From assembly GCA_035295745.1 (NCBI GenBank), contig DATGIL010000015.1:248001-312000 (forward strand): a stretch of 64,000 bases of DNA, given 5' to 3'. Position 1 is the first letter of the stretch. The number at the start of each line of letters is the position of its first letter. The stretch comes from JAIQFL01 sp035295745. Lineage in GTDB: Bacteria > Acidobacteriota > Terriglobia > Bryobacterales > Bryobacteraceae. Shown in pieces: positions 17,385 to 28,292 of this stretch. A model generated the notes under the pieces. It had not been told where the DNA came from. It made no database searches and saw only the letters and a list, made by a program, of their open reading frames with translations. Both the position numbers and the translations under genes were made by a program.

Positions 17385-18821
17385 CTAGGGAATCCGGATT
17401 ACACCGACCGAATCTTGAATCGCGATCTTTGTGCCGAACTGTGCGGAATCCTTCTGCAAGGCTTCCAGGATCCGGCGGGCATTGGCGGCATCGGCCAGAT
17501 GTGGAATACCTCGTCGCGAAGGTTCGTAGGTGTTGCCTACGTCGAGCGGATACAGCCTCACCATCTTAGCTTTCGCGTTATCGAAATCGATCACGGCTAC
17601 GATACCGTCGTACCAGCTTGCCGGATTGCCGCCTGGACGAACGGAGCGCTCCGGAGGCTTGGGGGCGGGCGGGAGGCCGTTCGCGTCGGGAAACACGCGG
17701 AATATCGTCTCCTGTAGTGCCTTGATCTCCCCTTTGATGAAAAAGACGCCCATGCCGTAGAAGACCGGCCGCCCCTTGTAGATCTCGACGCCCCGCAGAG
17801 AATGAGGCCCGCCACCTAAGATCACATCTGCTCCCGCGTCGACCGCGTTGTGGAATAGACGGATCAGGAAATCCGGCGGCTCCGGGGTATCGTCGTCGAG
17901 ACCGGTCGGGCTTTCGTGAGCATGGATGGTGAAGACAACCAGGTCCGCCTCCTGCTTGGCTTCCCGCACGGCCTTCAGCAACCCCGCATGATCGTACAAG
18001 TCCATGTCATACCGAAGGCCAGGTTTGTCAGACACGCGATAGAGTTGCTCTCCAAAGGTAACCTCCAGTGCGTCCGGCGCCGGGGCGGGCGCCAGTGGCG
18101 AGGCCAAGGCGGCGGCAAGCTTGCGAATCATGGCCATCTGGTCGCCGGTGACGAGGTTCACCTTCCGGGTCCGCAGAATGCTGATGCCGGGGCGTGATGG
18201 CACATCCCCCGCGCTATCATTGGCGCCGGCATTTGGTTTAAACGTCGAGGCAACGGAAACCAGGGCTATGCGTCCTTTCGGAGTCGCCAGGATGCCTGCC
18301 TTACGGGCCTCCTGGAGTGTTCGGCCCCCGCCCGCATGGGCGATTCCCGCTTCGTCCAACAGTCGGCGGGTCTCCAGCAATCCCTCGGGGCCCCAGTCCG
18401 TAGAATGGTTGTTCGCAACGGAGACCATCCTGACTCCCATCGCCTTCATGTCCTTGGCGAGGGTCCCTTCGCCCCATAGCAGTCCGTTGCCGTAGCCTTG
18501 GCCTTGGAACGTCTTGAGGTCGAAGAAGACACCTTCCTGGTTGCCTATGGTCGCGTCGCTGCGCTGAATGAGTTCGACCACTTTCTGAAATTCGCGGTCC
18601 GGGCTGTCGGCCATGGGATGCGAGTAGAGCAGGTCGCCAATCCCGACCAGCGTGAATGCGCCTTTGATTCTCGCGGGTTTCGGAGGATCGCGAAAGAAAT
18701 CCTCGGGCGATCTGGATGGGCCCGGCGTCTGCGCCCGTGTCATACCGGCGACACACATCAGCGCTACGCAGGTGGTGCCGATGACTCCCGGCGTCGAACT
18801 TCTTGGGTGCGTCCCGAACAT
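17385..18821 (-). CDS. CapA/PgsA-like poly-gamma-glutamate metallophosphatase-fold protein
   Basis: From ATG 18821 the protein is 478 aa with an N-terminal signal or anchor (TTCVALMCVAGMTRAQ). The body carries the CapA (PGA_cap) pattern: VGIGDLLYS, NQEGVFF, VSVANNHSTDWGPEGL, TIHAHES and GGGPHSLRGVEIYKGRPVFYGMGVFF. The metal-binding Asp, Asn and His residues of this calcineurin-like fold are visible in those blocks. CapA/PgsA proteins take part in capsule poly-gamma-glutamate work, but distant members have other roles. Its start lies 19 bp downstream of the M61 peptidase stop, consistent with co-transcription. Confidence 0.82.
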   Translation of the reverse strand: MFGTHPRSSTPGVIGTTCVALMCVAGMTRAQTPGPSRSPEDFFRDPPKPARIKGAFTLVGIGDLLYSHPMADSPDREFQKVVELIQRSDATIGNQEGVFFDLKTFQGQGYGNGLLWGEGTLAKDMKAMGVRMVSVANNHSTDWGPEGLLETRRLLDEAGIAHAGGGRTLQEARKAGILATPKGRIALVSVASTFKPNAGANDSAGDVPSRPGISILRTRKVNLVTGDQMAMIRKLAAALASPLAPAPAPDALEVTFGEQLYRVSDKPGLRYDMDLYDHAGLLKAVREAKQEADLVVFTIHAHESPTGLDDDTPEPPDFLIRLFHNAVDAGADVILGGGPHSLRGVEIYKGRPVFYGMGVFFIKGEIKALQETIFRVFPDANGLPPAPKPPERSVRPGGNPASWYDGIVAVIDFDNAKAKMVRLYPLDVGNTYEPSRRGIPHLADAANARRILEALQKDSAQFGTKIAIQDSVGVIRIP

Positions 18822-18840
18822 TGTCGCCTCGGAAATCACT

Positions 18841-20547
18841 TCACTCCGGTTTCGAAGGTAACCCGACGGGCGTCTTGCATCGGTCTTCCGGGATACCGGA
18901 GACGCGCTCCCACTGATATGCATCGACCGCCTCGGCGCGGGGAAGGTAAGTGATGGGAAATGTCTTGCCGTCGCGGGTGACCTGCAAATTCAGCGTTCGG
19001 TGCACGTCGGCCTGTATCGCGTCCAGGGCCGCCGAGTAGCTCACCTGGTCGCCTTCCCGCAGGCCGGCCTTGGCTGCCTCGGAATCCGGTATGAGCCCGC
19101 GGATAGTATGTTGGGAACCGATCAGTGACTTCGGATCAAAACCGAGTTCGAATCGCCGAATCTTCTTTGTAGTGCGCTGGAAGCAGGGGCCGAAGTCGTC
19201 CGAGTCCGGCAACATCAATCCACCCGCCATCATGGAACGGTGCACAGCCGGACCATCCTCCCCAATCTCTTTGCGCAGCAGGTCAAGCCAGACGGCCTCG
19301 GTGACGGGCTGATCGGACCGCGAGCGTTCGATCATGGCGTGAATCAGGTTATCGATGGAGCGCTTGCCGGCTGAACTCCTGCCGATCTTGCCGTTGAGCA
19401 CAGCGAAGTACATGGCGCCCCGATCGTACGGAAGAACTCGGATCCGAGTATCCTCCCAGAAGCGCGGAAGAATCTGCTCGTCCGGTGTGTCCTTCAGCGG
19501 ATTGGTGTAATAGCGGCTGGCCGTTTGATTCAGGTCTGCCAGGAACTGGTCGGAGGTGATCATGCCGGCGCGCCATGAGAGAAGTGCCTGGTAATAAACC
19601 GCGTTTCCCTCGCTGTACCACTTGCCCAGCTCATTCGCGGTCCAGGTATGGGTCATCTCGTGCCCCAGAATGCTCTTCAGGCTCTCACCCGTCACACCTG
19701 CGCCATAGGTGACGATAAAAGAATTAGTAAGTGCGGCGCCTCCGCCTGCGTTCATCGGGTTGAAACGCAGAAATACACGATAGGGAGGCTCGGATTTGTC
19801 GTGGAAGAACCTGCTCATCCAGGCATGTAGTTCGCCCGTCCACTTCATCGCCGGACGAGGGTCGAACGCCGGTTCGCCCAACCAGACGGAGGAAAAACCG
19901 CCAGTAACTCCGGCTTGGGGCTCGCGCTTCAGGTGACCGGCCATGAACAGGCAATTGTTCAGGCGTGCGATCGGACCAGCGGGAAGTTCCACGTTCCCAT
20001 CGCCGTAGCTCGTAACCGCGGCAGCCCCAGCGCCCATCGCGGACAAGTCCCAATCGATTGCAACTCGGTACGGCGTTTTGGTTAGAGGCGACATCAAGAA
20101 CATGTTCCCGACACTGGAAAAGCCATCCCCATCGATTCTGGGCGCGAGCGGCGGCCCGCCCTGTGTCATCGGTGCGTTCTCGATCGGCTCCCGGTAGTCG
20201 ACGACCAATGCGCCCTTCACCGCGCGTGGGGAAGTCCATTGCCGGCTGCCGCCCTGGTTTTGCGATTCCAGCGGCACCTGTCCAAGCCCGTCACTCACAG
20301 TCAGGCCCTCAACCATCTGAGGCTTGCTGGAGCCGGGAACCATTGTGTTCAGCGAAAGCAAGGGAGCGCCAGCGCGAACGTCTATCTGAGAGATGCTGAT
20401 CTCCACGGCTACGTCCCCTTTCCCCACGGCTTCGCTCATCGCTCCAGGCTTTATCAGAACCCTCATCCGAGCGGCGGGCTCGGCGCCGCGCAACCCCGCA
20501 GCCAGGAACAGAACTGTCGCCAGCCCAATTCTGATCAACGTCTTCAT
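18841..20547 (-). CDS. M61-family (glycyl aminopeptidase-like) metallopeptidase with PDZ domain
   Basis: From ATG 20547 the protein is 568 aa with a signal peptide (MKTLIRIGLATVLFLAAGLRG). The zinc motif HEMTH is at about residues 296-300 and the third ligand Glu in KWYSEGNAVYY follows at about 313, the gluzincin arrangement of M61. A PDZ-like domain near the C-terminus includes GLIPDSEAAKAGLREGDQV. M61 enzymes are periplasmic aminopeptidases with broad small-residue specificity. The N-terminal M61 beta domain looks divergent. An upstream in-frame codon at 20610 would add 21 residues before the signal peptide and is unlikely. Confidence 0.8.
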   Translation of the reverse strand: MKTLIRIGLATVLFLAAGLRGAEPAARMRVLIKPGAMSEAVGKGDVAVEISISQIDVRAGAPLLSLNTMVPGSSKPQMVEGLTVSDGLGQVPLESQNQGGSRQWTSPRAVKGALVVDYREPIENAPMTQGGPPLAPRIDGDGFSSVGNMFLMSPLTKTPYRVAIDWDLSAMGAGAAAVTSYGDGNVELPAGPIARLNNCLFMAGHLKREPQAGVTGGFSSVWLGEPAFDPRPAMKWTGELHAWMSRFFHDKSEPPYRVFLRFNPMNAGGGAALTNSFIVTYGAGVTGESLKSILGHEMTHTWTANELGKWYSEGNAVYYQALLSWRAGMITSDQFLADLNQTASRYYTNPLKDTPDEQILPRFWEDTRIRVLPYDRGAMYFAVLNGKIGRSSAGKRSIDNLIHAMIERSRSDQPVTEAVWLDLLRKEIGEDGPAVHRSMMAGGLMLPDSDDFGPCFQRTTKKIRRFELGFDPKSLIGSQHTIRGLIPDSEAAKAGLREGDQVSYSAALDAIQADVHRTLNLQVTRDGKTFPITYLPRAEAVDAYQWERVSGIPEDRCKTPVGLPSKPE

Positions 20548-20847
20548 TTGCGATTGCCTCGTGCCCGGCTGGACGAAATAGACATCCCCAGGGCCTGTTG
20601 TAATAGACATTCGCCCTCTCGCGCCATCCCCCGCCGCTTATGGAATGTGCGATATGGTATGCCGGGTTCCCCAGCAAGTCAAGGGGCCAAAACGCGTCGT
20701 CCTCATCAAGCAGGTTATGACTGCAAAGATATGAAAACCCACCGATGCCATTTCCGGAGTCCTACAGTTGCATTTGCTCCGCAGCCATCGGTTCGAAGCG
20801 CGCCGGTATCGCAGCGAGAGGCTGGCCAGCGGTTTGGGCAGCCCCAG
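20548..20847. other. Intergenic region without recognised feature
   Basis: Three hundred bases between the M61 peptidase start and the oxidoreductase stop, both on the minus strand. I see no gene, repeat arm or strong hairpin. It must hold the promoter of the M61-CapA pair. Confidence 0.5.
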
Positions 20848-22254
20848 CTACACTTCGTAGGGCTTGCGATAAACCGGGCGCGTGACCATCTTGGTTGCCT
20901 CGGCGTCACCCGCGAACTTCGGAGTCAGACCGGGCTCGATCTTCAGCGCGCGCCCGACCCGGTAGCTAATGTTCGCCAGATGACAGAGGTCGGCGCTGGG
21001 CACCGCGTTGGCGATCGGATCATGCAGATCCTGCTCCCGGCGCGATTTTACACACATCAGGAAATTCTGCATGTGGAGGCCCGTGGGATCGCCAGCTCCG
21101 CGGTCCGGTCGCTCCTCCATGATCAGTTCGCTCGAATCGCCCTTGTACGCCTGGAACCCCTGGTCACTCATCGCCGCCCACCCTTCGTCGCCATAGAATA
21201 GGTTCCCCACCGCGACGTTCAGCGGATTGCTCGCCGGTCCCACCTGCGTCGGCGCCGGGGCCGCATTTTCCGCAGGTGGTTGGCCGCCCGCCCTGCCGCG
21301 TCCGGCGCCCATCGGTCCGGCCGTCACCACACGCGCCTGCCGAACGCCTTCGCCGTTGGTCGCTCTGCCGCGCACTTCAATGACGAGTTGCTCCTTACCG
21401 TAGCTGAAGCCCGCCGTGAGCGTGTTGGGTGTTTCAGTGTCGTCATCCAGACCGAACTTGCCGCCAAACGCCATCGCTGTCTTCGGCCACAAGGGATCGC
21501 CCAATGCCCAGCGCGCGATACCCGTTTCGTGCACACCCTGGTTACCTATGTCGCCGTTGCCGGTATCCCAGAACCAGTGCCAGTAATACGCAAACCGCTT
21601 CTCGTTGTAGGGCCGCATCGGTGCGGGGCCGAGGAATAGATCCCAATTCAATCCGGGCGGCGTGGGGGCATCGGGCGTGTGCCCGATCGAGGGACGAAGC
21701 TTGTAGCACAGCGCCTTGCTCATGTAGAGCTTGCCGACCAAACCCTGTTGGAGCGCCGTGATCGCCTTGACCTTGAACGGCCAGCTCCGATGCTGGGACC
21801 CCACCTGCATGATGCGCTTGGTTTCGCGCTGCACCTGGATCATCCGCATGCCTTCGTAGATGTTGTAGCAGGCGGGCTTTTCCCCGTACACATCCTTGCC
21901 CGCCTTCATTGCCCAGATTGCGGTGAGCGCGTGCCAGTGGTTCGGAGTTGCCACAGAAACAGCCTCGACGTTCGGATCGGCAAACATCTGCCGCATATCT
22001 TCGAACTCCTTGGCTTTCTCCAGATTCTTCCTCGCCAGCGTTGTCTGCGCCCTTTCACGCGCGGTCTGGTTGACATCACACAGGGCGACGACCTGCGCCT
22101 CGCTCAGACCGGTATACGTATTGAGGTGGCTGCTGCCCCGCCCTCCGAGGCCCACAATGCCCACATTGACCTTGTCATTTGCGCCCCACACGCGAACCGC
22201 CGACGCTGCAGTTAGGGCTCCGAGGAAAAACCTGCGAGTTTTTGGATCAGACAA
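20848..22254 (-). CDS. Gfo/Idh/MocA-family oxidoreductase with twin-arginine signal
   Basis: A 468-aa protein. It starts TTG (22254) with AGGAG 7 nt upstream, and the N-terminus has a Tat-like signal (TRRFFLGALTAASAV). A Rossmann fold follows (VNVGIVGLGGRGSSHL), then the conserved GKDVYGEKPACYN, whose Lys is typical of the family's active site, and HWFWDTGNGDIGNQGVHE later. Such exported family members act on sugars or glycosides with tightly bound NAD(P). A Gly/Ala/Pro-rich insert sits near residues 320-350. The gene appears monocistronic. Confidence 0.88.
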   Translation of the reverse strand: MSDPKTRRFFLGALTAASAVRVWGANDKVNVGIVGLGGRGSSHLNTYTGLSEAQVVALCDVNQTARERAQTTLARKNLEKAKEFEDMRQMFADPNVEAVSVATPNHWHALTAIWAMKAGKDVYGEKPACYNIYEGMRMIQVQRETKRIMQVGSQHRSWPFKVKAITALQQGLVGKLYMSKALCYKLRPSIGHTPDAPTPPGLNWDLFLGPAPMRPYNEKRFAYYWHWFWDTGNGDIGNQGVHETGIARWALGDPLWPKTAMAFGGKFGLDDDTETPNTLTAGFSYGKEQLVIEVRGRATNGEGVRQARVVTAGPMGAGRGRAGGQPPAENAAPAPTQVGPASNPLNVAVGNLFYGDEGWAAMSDQGFQAYKGDSSELIMEERPDRGAGDPTGLHMQNFLMCVKSRREQDLHDPIANAVPSADLCHLANISYRVGRALKIEPGLTPKFAGDAEATKMVTRPVYRKPYEV

Positions 22255-22273
22255 CGCGAAACTCCTTTTCGCG
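22255..22273 (-). promoter_or_regulatory. Hairpin with the Shine-Dalgarno in its loop before the oxidoreductase TTG start
   Basis: On the minus strand CGCGAAA-AGGAG-TTTCGCG forms a perfect 7-bp stem with AGGAG as loop, immediately before the TTG start codon. It could present or hide the ribosome-binding site depending on folding. Confidence 0.55.
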
Positions 22274-22323
22274 CCAATTGTATCAAGTAGCGGGTGTAAA
22301 CTTTGGACAGCGCGAGTAAACGA

Positions 22324-22500
22324 CTACACGCCCTCGATTATGAGTTTGGTGTCCGGCAGCACGTTCAGGAACGGCGGCATGCCATCAGGACGCACCAAAC
22401 TACAGATGGCCTTCAGCGCAGAGGCTATGTCCCCTTCTGCATCCAGGGCATCGACGACAATCCGATCGCCAACAATGAGTTGCCTCGAGCTGGTTCTCTG
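22324..22500 (-). pseudogene. Possible coding remnant with no start
   Basis: On the minus strand an open frame runs to TAG at 22324-22326 and reads as ordinary protein (QLIVGDRIVVDALDAEGD ... GMPPFLNVLPDTKLIIEGV). It has no plausible start and is upstream of the oxidoreductase, downstream of the FISUMP gene. I do not recognise the family. The rest of this 340-base gap shows nothing else. It may be chance. Confidence 0.25.
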
Positions 22501-22617
22501 ACTCCGGGGTGAAGATTTGTTATTTCAGGCTTGGACCGGGTTTCAGCGGGTGAACCTCGCGAAGGATGTCCAGTAGGGAGATCTGAAAGCAGTGGCGAAT
22601 CTCAGAGTATTCGCTCG

Positions 22618-23256
22618 TTAATCCCTGACACACCGAACCGAAAATGCCTGCCGCTTTTCGCCACCAGTTTGACGATGGAGAGCTTGCCCGCCCCGTCCAA
22701 AGTTGTAGAACCATCCAGCGGCCGGATCGCTCTCTGATGCCGTCCAGTAGAATCCGTGGGCTTCCAATCGTGCATATTCGCCATCCCCGGAGCGTCCACC
22801 GCCGAGCACGGCATTGAATCCCGCAGAGCCTCCCTCCAAAAGCGCTTTGTACGCCGCGCGACCCTTGTCCTCCGCATCCTCGCTGACGCCACCGTAGTAC
22901 TTCGCCAACCGCCGCCATTCATCGTCCGTCGGTAATCGCCATCCGGCTCCCAAGGATGGACACGCTCGCAGTGCCGACTCCCACGTGTACAAACGGCCAT
23001 ACCGGCGGCAATTCTGTTCCGCATCTTCATAGCAATAGGACGGCGTTGTGTTGACCTCCAAATTGCGCGTCGTCCACTGTTTGCCGTCCGCCATTCGCTT
23101 GGAGGGATACATCGTGTCGGATGCCTTCCGGGTTTGGGCTGAAACGCGCCCCAACGAGATTTCCCGAGACCCGAACGCGATACTCAGCGCGATGGAGACG
23201 CTACAAACTCGAATCAGCCTGGTCTGTCGCCTGACAGAATTCATGATCGATCTCAT
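22618..23256 (-). CDS. Exported FISUMP-domain protein (Fibrobacter succinogenes major paralogous domain)
   Basis: About 212 aa from ATG 23256 (other starts at 23280 and 23244 are possible) with an N-terminal hydrophobic segment (LIRVCSVSIALSIAF). The mature domain has the FISUMP pattern: MADGKQWTTRNLEV, CYEDAEQNCRRYGRLYTWESALRACP, GWRLPTDDEWRRL, GFYWTASESDPAAGWFYNF, FSVRCVRD. Such domains occur in secreted or surface proteins, of uncertain binding function. Cys residues are paired and may form disulfides. It is divergent from dnaE. Confidence 0.85.
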   Translation of the reverse strand: MRSIMNSVRRQTRLIRVCSVSIALSIAFGSREISLGRVSAQTRKASDTMYPSKRMADGKQWTTRNLEVNTTPSYCYEDAEQNCRRYGRLYTWESALRACPSLGAGWRLPTDDEWRRLAKYYGGVSEDAEDKGRAAYKALLEGGSAGFNAVLGGGRSGDGEYARLEAHGFYWTASESDPAAGWFYNFGRGGQALHRQTGGEKRQAFSVRCVRD

Positions 23257-23497
23257 ATTATCCGTCAGCAGGGTGACCATGCCGGCAACAAGCTGAGCCG
23301 GCACACCTTCGGAAGCAATTTGCGGAAACCGCAAGTGCTCGCCCGTTCGTGCCATTGGCTCAGCGCGACTACAAGGTCCAATCAATGTAAGGCGGCAGAA
23401 GCTAGGCATGAGCTAAAATGAAAGGTATCCACTCCCTCCCCCGGGCGGCATCGCAGGCCCGCTCGCCTGCGCGATCTGAGGAGCCTGCTTTAGCACC

Positions 23498-26956
<3,459 letters not shown>

Positions 26957-26959
26957 CGT

Positions 26960-26965
26960 TATAAT
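26960..26965 (+). promoter_or_regulatory. Candidate -10 box of tRNA-Arg
   Basis: TATAAT, 15 bp before the mature tRNA, straddling the space just after the dnaE stop. No good -35 box is seen, since it would fall within the end of dnaE. Confidence 0.5.
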
Positions 26966-26979
26966 GGTGTGGTTGACGT

Positions 26980-27056
26980 GGGCACGTAGCTCAGATGGAT
27001 AGAGCGGTCGCCTCCTAAGCGACAGGTCGGCAGTTCGAATCTGCCCGTGCCTACCA
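26980..27056 (+). tRNA. tRNA-Arg (anticodon CCT)
   Basis: A complete 77-base cloverleaf: acceptor GGGCACG pairs with CGTGCCT (first pair G-T), D arm GCTC-GAGC, anticodon arm GTCGC-CTCCTAA-GCGAC with anticodon CCT (reads AGG), T arm GGCAG-TTCGAAT-CTGCC, and encoded CCA. A hairpin-repeat arm begins 6 nt after the CCA. Confidence 0.95.
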
Positions 27057-27062
27057 CACAAT

Positions 27063-27116
27063 GTGGCGCAAACACCTCCTGTTTGCCGCGTCGACACTCA
27101 TGTCGACGCTTTTCGG
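27063..27116 (+). repeat. Single-arm hairpin repeat (copy 3)
   Basis: GTGGCGC, hairpin CAAACA-cctcc-TGTTTG, hairpin CGTCGACA-ctca-TGTCGACG, then CTTTTCGG. It lies 6 nt after tRNA-Arg. No inverted partner arm is seen before the next gene at 27159. Confidence 0.85.
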
Positions 27117-27158
27117 GCGTTCCACTGATTCTGCACACAAACCCTGGCCGGATGCCTA

Positions 27159-28166
27159 CTACTGTCCGCTCCGCTCAATTACCAGCAACTTAAAGGTCCC
27201 CGGCAGGACTGGGGCCCGTCGCCCCCCAGCCGGTACCGGACCAAAATCCGCCGCGGCAACGAATATCCTGTGATTCGTCGGATCCAGCCCCATGTTCCGA
27301 GAACCTTGCGGCGTCTGCACATTCTCCACCACGTGATACTGATCCGGCGTGTCTTGATGAATCACCGTGAGCGTGCCATTGGCATTCGAGGCAAACGCGT
27401 TGCCGGAAGCCGGGTCGTATCCGGCGCCATCAACGCCGGTGCCGATCGGAACGGTGGTCACCACCTTCCCCGCCTGATAATCGGAGATCGCCATCAAACC
27501 GCTCCGGCATCCGCTAAACAAACGATGGTGAGCCGTGTCGATTGCCATCGAGACAGGCTGCTTGCAGGCGCCCGTAGACCAGCGCCTCGTCACGGTTGCC
27601 CCTTTTGCATCGATCTCCACCACCTCGCTGATGTCGGTAAGATTCGCGTAGACCTTGCCGTCACCGGCGGATGCACCATATTCCGGCTTCCCCCCGAGCG
27701 GAATGTTTGTGACCAATTTACCGGCCGCATCGATCACCGTGGAGGAATGCGCATCGCCGTTCAGAGTGAACACGCGATTGGAGGCACTGTCGAACACGAT
27801 CGCGTCGGCATCTTCCGCCGCCGGGATTCTTCCCAGCGTCTGGTAGCTCTTCAGATCGAACATGACCACCGATTGATCGTTACCAGAGGTTGCGAATCCG
27901 TGACCGGCCGCAGCCGCGACCGCAGTCCCATGTGCGCCCTGAATTCCCGTTACCTCACCCAGCAGCTTCCCGGTGTCCTCGTCCACCACCATCACGCGAT
28001 TCTGCCGGGCGATGAACACGCGATGATTCGGTGGGTCCGGCACCACGTAGTCCCAACTCCCATCTCCACCAAGAGCGTAGGTGTGAGTGATCCGATAGGC
28101 CGTCGGGGACTGCGCGAGGAGCGAAGCCGCCGCAGCCAGTGTGAACGCAATCGCGGTGATCCGCAT
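27159..28166 (-). CDS. YncE-like YVTN beta-propeller protein, exported
   Basis: A 335-aa protein with a signal peptide (MRITAIAFTLAAAASLLAQ) and repeated blades of about 40 residues (for example PPNHRVFIARQNRVMVVDEDTGKLLGEV, ASNRVFTLNGDAHSSTVIDAAGKLVTNIPLG). This is the YncE/YVTN surface propeller family. AGGAGG lies close to the ATG. Function probably scaffold or binding; no catalytic site is expected. It is divergent from the VPS10-like gene over 126 bp, where a TATAAT occurs near 28187. Confidence 0.87.
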   Translation of the reverse strand: MRITAIAFTLAAAASLLAQSPTAYRITHTYALGGDGSWDYVVPDPPNHRVFIARQNRVMVVDEDTGKLLGEVTGIQGAHGTAVAAAAGHGFATSGNDQSVVMFDLKSYQTLGRIPAAEDADAIVFDSASNRVFTLNGDAHSSTVIDAAGKLVTNIPLGGKPEYGASAGDGKVYANLTDISEVVEIDAKGATVTRRWSTGACKQPVSMAIDTAHHRLFSGCRSGLMAISDYQAGKVVTTVPIGTGVDGAGYDPASGNAFASNANGTLTVIHQDTPDQYHVVENVQTPQGSRNMGLDPTNHRIFVAAADFGPVPAGGRRAPVLPGTFKLLVIERSGQ

Positions 28167-28292
28167 AATCCTCCTATCGCTTGCAGTATATAATGCTAAT
28201 CTTCAGCTTGTCCCTGCCCGCCCCTCGTCGCGCGGCAGTGCTACATTTATCCTTTAGTCCAATTACTGCTGCCATAGTAAGGAGCAACCGCC

